NCBI GenBank assembly: GCA_019096065.1
Contig: JAGUCH010000003.1
Coordinates: forward strand, 1,426,001-1,490,000
Direction of reading: 5' to 3'
Origin: Paracyclopina nana
Lineage: Eukaryota > Arthropoda > Copepoda > Cyclopoida > Cyclopettidae
DNA length: 64,000 nucleotides
A program made the position numbers and the translations under genes. Positions 1-13,400 of this stretch are shown one piece after another (within the stretch, counting starts at the first letter, position 1; every line of letters starts with the position of its first letter). A model generated the notes under the pieces. It did no database searches, was not told the DNA's origin, and saw nothing but the letters and a program-made list of their open reading frames with translations.

Positions 1-1239
1 AAACTGGAAAAGTGCAATAATAGCAGGGTATATCAGTTGGTATTTCTTCTGAAGTGGAAAAGCTGATTTTTACCATTACACAAGCAAGGCTGAAGAGCAA
101 TACGAGCAAAAAAGCTAACGAGTATGTATTCATGTATTAGTAAGAAGAAGATTTAGTGTATCGAGTTTCCTCGTTGCAGAAAGTTGATGGATTGAGCTTT
201 GCAATATGGTGTATTGCATTTACTATTTGTTTTAGCGTAGCACGAGCGGAGATTGCAATTACACCATCATTGTACTATCTCACAACTACTAGCAATGAGA
301 CAATACTTCTCGATCCTTTACATATGGGATCTATGTTGCAATGCATCATTCCACCCATTAGCAAAAATGCATCATGGAAAAGGCTGATTTGTCACGTTTT
401 CAATTCATATAGCAAAAAAGCATAGTGAAGCATGATTATTTGTTGTGAAAGCTTCGCGACTTTCTCATTTGTAATGCAGCTATATAGTATGATTCGCATG
501 TTTTTGAACTCCTCGCTTTATTAAGGATCTGAGGCCATTAAAGAAGGCCATTTCCCAAGTTTTTCAAACTTTCCCTACATATGATACTACAACGATATTT
601 TAGAGCCACTCAGAACTTTTTTAGCAATGCATTATGCATGCCAAATAGTTTCAGCCATGATCATCTGAAACACAAATAGGTTCGTCCACAAGTCCCACGA
701 GGAATGTCAGAGCAAATAAAAGCTGAATAATAAACATATGTAGCCGTAGTTGTTGCGAAAACGGAAACTTGCTGAGCTTCACGAGCTAGCTGTCAGTTCA
801 GGGCCAGGCCTGCCCAACTTGGCTCAAACTGGCTAATTTTAACACAAGCCAAACTTTTCTTCTAGCCCTGTAAAGGCCAGCTACAACCTCTTGGCAAGTG
901 AATTTTGCCAGATAGTGTAGCAGTATATCTTCTTCCTTTGAGCCTTGGTCTTGGGTGAGCATGTCCAACGGGCGAAATCCAGGATTAGCCTTCCACATAA
1001 ACACAATTTGGGAGAAGGAGGTTTATTGGCAACTGATGATTTGCGCTTCTTTCACTGCACACAACTTGCTGAAGCGCAGAAGGATCCAAATTGCTTGATT
1101 CACGCCACAGGCATTTTATTCTATAAAGAAGTAGTAACTAGTAAGAGACAGCTGTTGCGAGGCAACGAAACAAAACGAGTTTTCAGCTGACTTTGACCGG
1201 CGCGCTGAGCTGAGATGACGCGCGCGCGTGCACTTATGA

Positions 1240-2214
1240 AAAACGGGGAACGGTAATGAGATCGAAATTTTAAGATCGAAATCAACATGGGATTACAAAG
1301 TCGAAGCTTTTTTAGAGACTGGGTATTGAAGTCGAAAGAGTAGGGTATTAAGGCCCTGTTCACCTGCATTATTATCAGCAAAATATCGCGCGATATTTTG
1401 ATGAAATTTGCAAATATGTGGTATTTGTAAAATCATTTTTCAGATTTTGACTTCGGAATCGGTATATTGGTACCAAAAGCCATCCTACACCAATATAAAA
1501 ATTCTCAGTTTCTCAGTATTTCTCTCCAATATTTTGCCAAAATAACGGCCATAATAAGCAGGTGAACAGGCCCTAAGTCCGATGGATTTTGAGTCTCAGG
1601 GTAATAAGATCGAACGGTGAATTATAACACCAAACATTACATGGATTTTAAGATCGAATCACCAGAAAGTAGTCAAACCTCATCTAAGTAAAAATAAAAG
1701 TTGCTTGCCACAGCCAATAATCATAATAGTACACAGTGGACAAAAAAGCCGTTTTCGCGCTCACTAGAAATTCTGTCAAATCGCCAAATCCTCATTTCAA
1801 GACCAATTTTCAGCTTCTTATTTGAATAACTTCTAGACTATCAAAAGTGTCAAAATTAGTAGATATTGACAAATTAAGATGAAAGTTTGCCTTAAAAATC
1901 AATTTTTCTAGGATAAAGTCCATTTTTGGAAAATTAGTAGAAGAGCCATTTTTGGCTATTTTCAAGCAGCTATAACTTTTGTTTGGAATCGAATGTAATC
2001 AAGATACTGTGACAAAAAATATTCGACACTAAAATCAAGATGTTTCGACTTTAAAATCCTGGTGGAGGTTCATTTTTTGTTTTCCCGTTCGATCTTATTA
2101 CCCAGTATCAATTTCAGTTCGATCTTAAAATCCAGGTGATTCGACTTTAAAATCCCTTATCAATTCGGCTTTAAAATCCCCCCTAAATTCGATCTTAATA
2201 CCGGCACCCTGAAA
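1240..2214. repeat. Foldback-like element with inverted arrays of an ATTTTAAGATCGAA motif
   Basis: The left arm (about 1250-1660) carries repeated variants of GGATTTTAAGATCGAA, such as those near 1265, 1290, 1320 and 1640. The right arm (about 2088-2205) carries the same motif in reverse complement, TTCGATCTTAAAATCC, at least five times. The outer ends also mirror each other, with GGTAATgAGATCGA on the left and TCGATCTTAATACC on the right. A separate MITE at 1352-1573 interrupts the left arm. The centre (about 1665-2085) has no ORF. The arrangement resembles foldback transposons, whose long inverted ends are built of short direct repeats; no transposase is visible. Confidence 0.6.
1352..1573. 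mobile_element. 222-bp MITE, family A copy 1
   Basis: The left end reads GGCCCTGTTCACCTGC and the right end is its near-perfect reverse complement, GCAGGTGAACAGGCCC. Both sides are flanked by TAA (1349-1351 and 1574-1576), a 3-bp target duplication. Two further copies of almost the same length lie at 15795 and 44871. The GGCC start and TWA target site fit PIF/Harbinger (Tourist-like) non-autonomous elements; that assignment is inferred from family knowledge. It sits inside the left arm of the foldback element at 1240, so it inserted later. Confidence 0.8.
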
Positions 2215-5200
2215 AACTCGAGATGTCAGCTAATCCCCGCTCAGCGTCAATTGCAGTAAAATTAATAAAAGTTTTTTCTGCTTTTATTTGCCAAATCATC
2301 ACAAGGCTGCAATTTCTGCTTTCGCTAACTGCACAATAGTCTGGGAGATGCATTTTCTGCAAAAAGCTTTCACATTAGATCGTTCTCAAACTCAACTTTT
2401 AGCATAAGCTTTTGTCTTGGTATTTAAGAGAGAACAAGTGCTACTTGCATATAAGTGCGATCGATTGATCAGGGGAAAAATAGTTCGTGTTTCAAGGCTG
2501 CTGTGAATAATTCAGGAATAACTTCTTGCTCTATATTTACCTAGCTAGTGTTGAAGACATTTACCAGCAAACTGTGAATGGTCTTCGTACCCAGCACAAC
2601 TAAACATAATCTTTCCCTGCCTCCATTTAAGCCAAAACGGCTAGACTTTGGGGATTGGAAAAAGGCAAGAAGATCGTTCCCACATCTCCAGCTAGTCAAG
2701 CAAGGCTCAGTGTAATAAACTGCAAGCCTTATATGGTAGTAAAACAGGCAACGTTGCTTTTTATTGAATGCTGCAGTTGCTAGGTGTGTGTGATTTTAAG
2801 GCCATGCCGAACATGTTGTGCCGCCACGTGTTATTTATGTACTAGAGCTGTAAAAGTGGCCTTCCAAGTCATTGGTCTACTACTATATGGTATAGCTCGT
2901 CTATTCAGCTGTGGAAGACTTCTTTTGAGATGTCATATACCGCAGCAGCCCATTTGCTGGTTTCCCCATTTGCGAGCGCTGCTCCATTCTGAGATCCATT
3001 CCAAGATCGCAAAGTACCATAAGCGTAGCAAGGCCAAAACCTCATTTGAAGACCTTATGATCTACCTAGGTTCTATATGCAAGAAAAAAGGGCAAAGATT
3101 TGACCTGATTCTGCTAGGTCATTTTTTTTTTTCTCCTCCATTTCAAGGGATAATTGGGGCCTGGTTATGATTAGTAATTCATGGCCACTAAAGGCTGATT
3201 AGGGGGATATTTTTAATTGCGAGGAATTATGCCTCCTTTTATGGCCCAATCAATAAACTGTGTAGATTTGGCAAAATTATAGCCAATTTATGCAGTAATC
3301 GATTTATTTTTTGGCACGGCAGAGAAGGCTTAAAGTGTTGCAGTTTTCATCCCATGAGCAGAATATGTTGAGTTAAGTTTAGTTCTTCAAAAAAGCTGCA
3401 AGTTTAATAAAAGGGGCAAGAAACTCGCGTCATAATCTGCGATTTTTTCCCAAGCGTTCACAGTTCATTAGTTTAGGCTTTCTTCCTTCGTTTTCTGGCT
3501 GGAATTGCGACAAAATTGGAGGCTCCAAAAAGAGAGAGGAATATGGCTTTGGGAAAACAAAAGAGCAGAAGCGGGCGCTTTCTTAAAAAGGGCCAGTTTT
3601 ATTTAATAATCGTCAATATGTAGTACGTTCTCATGCACACATACCAGCTTTTAGCTGAAAAAGCTTTTAACATGGATGCTTCAGGCATTGTTTGTGCTAA
3701 AAACTCGCCCGAAAAAGAACAGCCGCTTCATTCTACTTTATTTTCCTTTTTTGTTATGATTTCGCGACTAACGTGCACACACTGGTCAAGACCTGAACAG
3801 CTGTTTCTCAGGCCGTGTTCACATGCTGCATGATATGCAGTTATTTTTTCCAAAAATCGCATAAAAATAGCAAATAAAGGCCGTTTAATATTTATCTGGC
3901 CAAAATTGACCAAACTGAGCAAGCAGTGAGAAGTATCATTTCAGAACTTTAATTTATTTTGAGTGGTTTTTTTGTCCATTTTGGCTAAATATCTGCTGTA
4001 ATGTTAAGTTGAGAAAGCAGCCTTAAAAAAGCAACGTTTGTGAATCCTTAAAATTATGCTAAAAATAGCCATGCCGTTCTTTTGGCTCAAGGCTTTAGCT
4101 CTCTATCAAAGGCCTGAAGAAGGGGAGATGGGAGTCCATCGTTTCATAGCCCAAAGGGCCTCAAAAAGTATCTCGCGGAATAATGGTGGGCATTGCTTTG
4201 TGTGTGTCTTAAATATGGCTCACTGCTTTCACATATGTGTGTTAGCCAGGCACGAAATTGGTAATGGGTTTCCAAGGCCAAAGGCTGCGTTGTTGTTTAT
4301 ATTTGGTCTAGATACTATACTACGTGTTAATCCCATGCAGTCCATTTTGCACTTTCCTTTGTTATGCTGATATCAGAAAGGTCAACTTTGGCCTCTGTAT
4401 TGATGCGCAGGCATGCATGCGAGCCTTCAAGTAATTCTCGATTCAGCTCGAGCTATTGACAAAAAGGATGGACATGTTGACATCCTCGATAGTCACTTAA
4501 AGGCCAACTAATCATGTCATGACCCACCGTGTATTCTTACTGTTTTCTGCTGTATTGGTTTGTATTTGACGCAATGTAAGCTACTTTCATCTATTGTTAT
4601 AGGCTAACATCAGCAAAAAATATATTGCATTTTAAAATGTTTCCTGTCATTTATGCAGCAGCCATTAAAAGTTTTCCTTCCTCACAAGAGTTTTAAAAAT
4701 AATTGATCATGACCAGTGCATGTTGCATTTTTTAGATATAATCTCTTTACTCAGAGACTTTACTAAGCAATATCAACAGAGTCTGAGAAAATACAGGCCG
4801 ACCCACAATTTTCTGAAATATGGCTCATAAAATCACAAAAATTGGGCACTTGGCGCCTTAAAATTGCGTGCTCGGTTTATCTATATAATTTTTTTCTGCA
4901 AACAATGTGGGACAACCTGTATTGAGGCAAGTAAGTCAAGTGGCGCCACCTAGCTCACGAGCTGCTGTCCTTTTCCGGAAATGGTCAGAGTCAAGCCTTT
5001 TACTATGCAGGCATACTACAATGTGCATCACTATATGTATGGTGGGAAGTTGAAAAGAACTAGAAGCAAGGGTTGCTTGTGTCCAATAGATGAGGTCATC
5101 ATTGTGTTTGCGCAACTTACACCTCATTGCCTTTCTACAGAGAGAGAGAGAGTAGACCGAACATTCATTTTCTGCTTGTCCATAGCTCTGTCAAACCTTC

Positions 5201-6694
5201 TGGAATTACATACTGCTTACAAACCAAGCAAAAAAAGCCTCCCAGATTGTTAACAAGACTCGATCTTTGTGATGATACACCATCTTAGCAAGCCAAGAGC
5301 CCAGATTGCAAAGGAAGATCATTAATGTGTCTTGGCTTATGCTTTCTACCTTTTATTCTCGTGGCTGCTGCCAAAAAACATCCATCCAATTTTTAAAGGA
5401 CGATTTTCTGTACGTAGGATGATAATGTAAGCATTACACACACTACTTTTGTGCTTCCTTATACCGATACATTCGGTGGCTTTCACTTTTTTGCGCTCGC
5501 GCGGTATACGTTCGACTCGCTCGTTTTTCACGTTTGCACGTTTTTTATGGGGCCCATACACCATGCACACGTTTTATTTTGCACAGGGTGGCCAATGAGC
5601 TGAAACAGTTCCTATTTTTCATCGAAATAACTGTGGACGCATGCGGGAAATAAATCGCGGATTATTGGCTGCTCTTTCTTCCTTGTTCGCTTTTAAAGCT
5701 AGAATATACCTCAATTATATACCAATTAAGAGAAGTGTTTAGCTTCAAGGTTAATTATGTTCAGATGCATTTCTAGGAATTCGCACCTCATCGAGGAGGC
5801 GAAGAAGACGTTTACATGATTAGTGTTGTAGCCTTTTTGCAACCTTTGCTATGATGAAGACCAAGATTTCCCTTGGGAGCATAAATTTTTTAACCGTTCA
5901 ACCACATGCCACATGGTATTATAGTATGACGCGCTGTGCGCGCATGGTAATTAGACGAATCTACAAGTCTGGAGGGAAATTCAAAGTTTCCACTTTAATG
6001 ATGATTTAGCTAATCAAGTTTTTCACAGAGGCCTTGAAGTAGTAGAAGAAGGGCTTTCTCTTTTGGCGAGGAGAAAGAACGTTGTACTAGTTCAAAGTGC
6101 GTATTGAATATCGACTGTTTCAATGATGTGGCGCACTTTGGTGCGAGGCTCAAGAGCACTCGATTTTTGCACACTTTGACACTCTTGATGGCCGCAAAAA
6201 ATGACAAGAGTCTCTTGTGTTTTCCTCTTTTTTTCGCCATTCAATTGGCGGAACTTTTCACCACCAACAGCAGCAGCTAATTGCTTCGTGGGAAGAAAGT
6301 GAGTTGCGTTTAAAAATAGGGACAAAATGGCTGATAGCAAAGCTTGTTCCCAAGCTTAGCGCAAACTTGCCCAAAGTTGGACACAAAAGCTTCATTGTCT
6401 TCTATGAAAATTCAATTCCATGAGGATGTTTTCTTGCCATTAACATTCAACCATATTAGCTAGATCCTCGCGCAGCTGATTCATGAATTAAAAATTGCCT
6501 TCGCTGCAGGGAATCACTCAAAGCAAACGAGGGATATAATTTCCTGATTGCCTATAATGTTTCTTTCGAGGGGCACTTTTCGCCATTGTTGTTGGCTTTT
6601 GGCATCAGCTGGGCCTTTTTTGCAAAAATCCCCTTTAATGCGACGGTGTTACATTTCACTGGGCTCAGATGGATTTTCAGAAAAGGCTCTTCTG

Positions 6695-7098
6695 CCCTGT
6701 TCATGTATAAAGAATGCCTTAAGGTATGGATAAAATTGTCATAAGGAAAAATGAATCTGTTGCTGACTGCCACTCGACGAGTTCAGCTTGGGGCCGAGCA
6801 GCGTTTTTAATGGCAATTTTTGCTATTTTGTCTCATGGTTTTCAGCATATTTAAAAGCCAACTACCTTACATCACGTTACTTTGAAAAAAGATGAAAGTC
6901 AACAATTGATTTGGCTTAAAATGACTAAAATGTGTAGCACTTAATAGCCAAAATTAGAGTTGTTTACTTTCAAGTCGGCTTAAAGTCGATCTGATTTTTT
7001 TAGTATCAGCTGGCGCTTGTCATAAGACAATTTCTCTCCTTTCCTTGAGGTGTTTTTCGTGCATTTTCCTAAGGAGTTTGGGGCGTACATGAACAGGA
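6695..7098. mobile_element. MITE of about 400 bp, family B copy 1
   Basis: The left end contains CCTGTTCATGTA and the right end TACATGAACAGG. The body matches a second copy at 40409-40833 over nearly its whole length, including shared internal stretches such as GAGTTCAGCTTGGGGCCGAG and CCTTTCCTTGAGGTGTTTTT. It has no coding capacity. The TIR (CCTGTTCA) resembles that of family A, so both may use the same type of transposase. Confidence 0.75.
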
Positions 7099-10000
7099 CA
7101 TTCAGCAGCAAAAATCAAAAGAGAAACAGTATTTTTTAGTTTATAATTAAATTACTGCCCTTATGAAGTCCCTCTCCAATCAGTGTAATTTTTTGTCTTG
7201 CCTGAGCACGTGTGTGATTATGGCCTGAATTATAGATTGTTTCATGCATGCGCATGACCGATGATTAAGAAAAAAGTTGTTTAATTCACACACACATACT
7301 GTGTTCAATACAGCACATGCTTGAACTGCTTGTAGTATTATTAGAGCAATGTGGTATGGCTAGAGACAATTAAAAACTTGCCTTGGGGAATGAGTTATGC
7401 TCCTCGAGGCCACAGCAGTTGAAATACCTTCGAAAGTGAGAACAGGCATTAATCTTCGTCCTTGGGCACATCTACGTACATATTACTCAAGGCCTAAAAA
7501 CAAAGAGTTGACAAATTTGAATTTTAATAAAGCTTGGAGGAAAAGCTTGGACTTTGAGGCAAAGGTTGGCCAGATAAATTATTTAGCTGGGTCTCGTTTT
7601 TTGAGTGAGTTTCGAAAACTTTCCCATTGTTGACTTCTTCTTCCTCTTCTCTTTTTAGTATTTTAGCTCCTCTTCTTCTCCTCCTCTCAAAACTACGCAA
7701 ATATGACACTGACAAATTGACCCCAAGGACACAAACCTTTTGTCATTTAAGGCACGTGTCAAAGTTTTGCTGCCTAAAAAACTCCTGTGAAGACAATGTA
7801 GTTAACGATTCCGCTAAGTATATAATTAGAGCTGCCACGCATTAAATTAGTATGTGTGTAATTGTCACAATTACTCTTACAATAACAAGCTAGGCTCGGT
7901 GAATTTGCTCTGCAGTGGGGTAAAAGCTCGGAAATCTAGTCTAATTGAGAGTGAAAGCCACTTTGCATTTACCTCCTATTTTCGCATGCTAAGTCGTTGT
8001 CACTATAAATTGCGGGTGGTTGGCTCAACTTCCCTTTTTTAGCTTTTTAGCTTTTGTAGCATGAGCAAAGCAAAGAATTCTGACAATCCAACAATTACTT
8101 CATCAGAACATTGCAATATATCGAATTTATTCTGGGAAATATTTCCCAATTTTATTAGGCGGCTGTCAGCTCTTTATTCAGAGGATTTGTAGAATTTAGA
8201 TGACAAAAGTTAGGTGACATTTGTAGTGTAGTAAAGCAGAGCTCCAATAAAACCTTGCAAGGTCTGCTGTCGAATAAATCTTCTCCCAGAAGGCCACCTC
8301 AACTCTGATGAATAGACACAAACAGATTATTATTAGGACGTCACCAAGGGGGAGCCTAATTTGCTACAACTTGATCACTTAAGTATGCTTATTAGGACAC
8401 TGCTGCTCGCTGCTAGCAGTGCAGTTTTGCGGAGGGGGTTTGGCAGCTGCCTTGCCCCGCTGTGACAGCTGTGGCAATACCAGAAAAGTGTGTGTAGGCA
8501 CCAGCAAAATAGAGAATAGATTGACGAGGAGCCGACCGGAAATAAGCACTCCATTCGTGATAGGAAGGCAGTAAAAGTGACTACTACAGTTGTCCCAAAA
8601 AAATAACATTTGTATTTCTTGTCCTTCTCATTTGCCTAAAAGTCCGGAGTAATTTTTTCAAGTTGCTTTAGGGAGCAGCAGCAGCAGTCACGAAGTCGTC
8701 ATAACTTTTTTTTACAAACTTACCACAGTAGTAGCAGCAGATGAAACTGGGCCATGACATGAAATACACCAGTGTGGCCTCCTCACACACTGGTTTACGT
8801 TTCAGCTGATGCCCCAGCTGTTTTATTAAAACTTGAACGAGGAACTCGGAACTTGGAAGGCAAAGGGCCAACCGCTTCAGACTGGATTGAGTATTTCAAA
8901 AGTCTGCGAAACATCCTTTTCTCCAGGCCACAATTTGCTTTGTAAAAAAGAGCCTAAACCTAAACAACTTGTCGACTCCAAGCTTAAATCACTCGCTGTA
9001 TATATCCTATTAGAGCAAGCTCTGTTGCTACTTGACATAAAAAAATTAATTGAAAAAAAGAAAATTGAATCTTCAATTGTTTGCAGTGCAGCGTTTTGCT
9101 GAGAAATTCCCGCGCGCGCACGGGTCAGCCAACGCCTTGCGTTAGCTCGATCTCAGTACTCGCAACTCACTGAGCTCAGTCACGTGTCAACAGATCGGAT
9201 CAAAATAATCAAATCCGATTGCGCTGATCATTGAGAATTTTCGTAGTGTTGTGAAATATTCTCCTGGGCTTTGAACCGGTGAAGACTGGAAGAAAATCGG
9301 CATTTTTATGGAAACACGGTAAAAACCCTTTGTTTACGTTCCTAGATTTATTTGGGCTGACCGGCGCGTTAAGCTTTTTTCGTGCAGTCGCGGCTCGCAT
9401 GCAGCGAGCTATTTGCACCGTTTTTAGCACGATCACTTTCAAGGCATGTTAACTCATGTTTTCATCACGAAAACGAACGTGCATTAAGCATAGCTATAAC
9501 TATTTAGCGGAGAAAAGGCTGGGCACTGTTGCTCCACTTTTAACGGATATGAGAATAGGGCTGTATCTTCGCAACATGATGTCTGGAAAAGTTACCCTCG
9601 TTGGCTCTCCAGGGGTACATATAAGCATATTATATGCATGCTTGGCTTTGACACTTGTCTCAATTTCCGGTAGCAGGTTGTTTATTCAAAAGTCCCCTTT
9701 TTACATGTAGCGGTCTGATCTTGCATAGGAAATTGGCGCTATCTCTGCGTGTGTGTGCAGAGACCCTTTTTTCCTGGTTGGTGACAAAAAATAGAGAATA
9801 GCCAAGATTTAAGACCTCTGGACGCTGCTGCTGCTGCTGTTATACTACTTTTTATGACCCATTTTCGATAGATATCTCAGCACACTGAGCTAGATGGCTT
9901 GGGGACAATCTCTTTTTGGCTTTTGCCATATCCTTGGCACCAGAACTTGACTCGGGCCAAGAAAAATGGCATTCTTAGCATATACTTAATAAACTGGGCT

Positions 10001-10269
10001 CACCTCACTTGATAATTTGAGCTAGTGGAAAGCCGTTCTCATATTGTGGCAAAAAGCTAAGCAAAGCTCAGAAAAGCTAACGCTCAACATTTAAAGAACA
10101 GCATCAGCTTGGTTTTAATTTTGAGCAAAATTAACCAAACTAAACCAGTCATATCGATAAACATTTTTAAATCATTAAAATAGATGCAGCTGATTTAATT
10201 ACTTATTGCGGCATTATAAATGCTTTTTAAGAAAGAGCTTCAGTGATAATTTTCTCATTACTTACTATA

Positions 10270-10422
10270 GCCCGGTTCCAACAATGAAAATCAGTATAGT
10301 ATGGACACCTTACTTATACTTATAAGTATAGTATGGTGCCTGCTAGCTCGCGCGCTCAGCTGTACCATACTATACTGGTTAATCGTACTTATACTATACT
10401 TATTTTGTTGTTGGAACCGGGC
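10270..10422. mobile_element. Short hairpin MITE with GCCCGGTTCCAACAA ends
   Basis: The left end GCCCGGTTCCAACAA is mirrored on the right by TTGTTGGAACCGGGC. Inside, runs of ACTTATACT/AGTATAGTA on the two halves are also largely complementary, so most of the roughly 150 bp could fold into one hairpin. The flanks are ATA and TTA. No coding capacity. I found only one copy in this window, so transposition itself is inferred. Confidence 0.65.
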
Positions 10423-13400
10423 TTATGTTATAAGGTTTCAGAAAAAAGCTTTTTGAATATATTCAAATATACTTAGAATTAGAAAGCAACGTTGGTTTTC
10501 AATTCACTTTGCTAATTAGCATTTTCAACAAAAGCATAAACTAAATAATTGTGAAGTTTTGTGTTACTGTAAGTTGACTATCTACACATTTTTCCGAATC
10601 GGGTTGCACATATTCAACATGTGCTTTGGCGTGAGCTTGGAGAGCTTTGAAAAAGACTGAAAAATCTCCTTTACGTATAGCAGCTGCTTTTCTCTGCCTG
10701 TTTTGAATTATGAATGAAGATCGAGAATTGATCCCCTGTGATTCAACAAAGCTCGACTTCTGAAGGTCACACGCGCCTTAAAAATTGTCTTTTTTCGTGG
10801 GGACATACTGTCGAAGAAGCACCAGTAAGATTGGAAACCATAAACAAGCTTTTTCAATCGCAGCCGTGGCCTTTTGAAAATTGGCTTTTGCAGGCAAACC
10901 TATCGGAAATGTCTTGTCTTCGCGGAGCCTCCAACAAGAATACTATATAGTGTAGAGTAAGACAAGGCTAAATATGGCCTCAATTGATTCCGCTTTCATG
11001 CTACTACTACGACTGGAGTGAAAGCAAGCCAAGCACACTTTTTTGCCACAATATCCAAAGGTCAAGCTTTGACTTTATGCAAAGTTGACATGACTCAGCA
11101 TGTTTTTTCACTCCCCCCTTTCAGGTAAGTCAATGGCGTTCCATATTATACCGATATTTGACAAAAATGCCAATATGTATTGGCTGACTCCAAAAAAGGT
11201 AACAAGTCCTTTAATACATTTCGCATCATTGAGGCAGCCCAAATCTCTCTACATACTTCTTTTTCTGTGAATAGTGAATCACGACAAGCTTGTCTAGCTG
11301 TATTAACTGACCCTGTTCCAGCTTTATGGTACACAATGTACTAGTATACCACTACAGTAGCTTTTGGGGAAGTAGACCTCATCTCCCCTCCTCTCTATCG
11401 TCTTTCCTTTTGCGAAATCGACCCACTTGTTCTTGTGGTCTCGTACTCGTTCTTGGTGGCCGCCATGATTGATAATCCCAACCATTTCTAAGCTGAGATT
11501 GAACAAAAGACTCATGTGACTAGACAGCAGCTAGCTCCTAGGGGCTTGTTCCCATATTCGTCAAAAGGCTCGGCTATGCAGGGAGAAATGGCTGCAATTC
11601 TCACTCTATTGGATTTATCCCAATGAAGGAGACTTGGAGTGTCATTACAGCTGATGAAGAGCCATATTTATGGCATGTAGTAGTGGCACAGCCAAAATAC
11701 GTACCAGTGGCATTTACTATATACCCTTTAGGGAAATGCCAAGATTGTATCACCGAGCACTTGTACAAATGGGCTGTAGCATCCATAGCGGGTGAAACGG
11801 ACCAAAAAAGACAGCTTCATAGTACATTCACAACAAGAGTTTAGCATCTCCCAAAAAAGGCCCAACATTTTCATTTTTCATCTTGTGAATTTGGCTCATT
11901 TGCAAATATGCTTCTTTCTACTATAAGCTGAAATCAATGTTTATATTTGGGCAAGCTCAGCTGAATTCAATTCTTCGAGTAAATAAGTCATTTTTTAACA
12001 GCAGATTTTAGATTTTTTCCTAGCGGTTAGAAAAAGATATTTCTGCCACATGAACTGGGCTTCTTAATATAGTAGACGAAAATGAACACGAGCTGATATT
12101 GTAGATGGTATCTTTTTGCCTTGCAAAAGGGGATCTTCACCGTTGAGCAGCCAAGTGGACCAATAGCACTCACTTCGATGCAGAATAAGCATCTGCTTCC
12201 TCTTCTGCTTCATCATTGTTTTGACTGATGTTGAAAAGGCCGACGACGATGATGATGATGATGGCTGCAAAATTGCTGTGCCAAGCACGTTTTCCTGATG
12301 AAGGCCCACCAGTATCGGATCTAATCTCAGAAGCCCATGGCCTTGGATTGCTGTTGTTGTTGTTGTTATTGCTCAGCTGTTGTGAGGCTTCGCTTCCTGT
12401 TTGGCCTTTATACGAGCATCAAGGCTCGTAAACGATCGTGAACATATTTATAGTAGTATATTGCTCGCATGTGCTTATGTGAAGATCGGTATTATCATTT
12501 GCTATTGTGAAAGCTTCCCTCAATAGGACATCACCGCGATCATCATCCTTCATCAAGGCCATTTCCAATCGATGATTGGCCTTTTATTGGGCCATGTCGT
12601 ACTAGTACGCACGAAAGTGGTGTGTATATGCGCATGTACTTAGCCGGAAGCGCGGCTCGAGCTCCTGCCCAATTTTGAGCTAAGCAAGGCGCCGTAGGGA
12701 GAAAGCAGCTAGCTAGGTAAATGTACTACGTAGTGAAAGGTCATGTTTTAATTATGGTTACTTGGCCTTGCTTCGCTTTCAATTTCGCCGAATACCAGCT
12801 ATGCTAGTGGTTTTTTGGGTTGTTAGCTCAGATTTGTACTAGAGAGCAGATAATTGACGAGATGCAGCGAGAAAGCCGAGGGGCAAAAAAGGCCGTCGCA
12901 CCACCGCTGTGCTCGTACACATATATAGCGGCCAATATTCCTACTCTTTGCATTAACAAGGCCGAAAGGTCAGATGGAAGCACAATCTCGGATTGCTGCA
13001 TCATTTTTCAGCTCCTCGTGGTTTGAATCCTCCCTTGGGACCTTTTGTCCAATTACTAGTAGTAGTACTAGAAGCGCAACTCCCCAAAATAAACGAGCCA
13101 CAATTTCCGCGCGGCTGTTACATACTATACAATACAGTAGTTTCGCGGAAGCAATTAATCTGCGTAGCTATAGATGGCGCTAGTTGTCATGGCCGCTACA
13201 TGGCGCGCTGGTGAACTTTGGTGATCTTTTCAATGAGATGTGCCAAACTACATTCCGCCCCTTTATCCATGCCAGCAACGAGAGACGATCTTGCGGAATT
13301 AATGAGGTGGCCTTTTTTTCTCTATCCGCGCAGCAAAGTTTCCAAGGCCCCCTACCCATGATGTTGATGGCCTTTCTCTCCTCATAATGATGACGATATG

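Noticed and set aside
2784..3170. 128-codon ORF with Cys-rich N-terminus
   Set aside because: Cys-rich start but no recognisable domain; the length is expected by chance in this much sequence.
3811..3890. GGCCGTGTTCACATGC, resembling a family A MITE end
   Set aside because: I could not find a matching right end or the shared interior, so it may be a fragment or coincidence.
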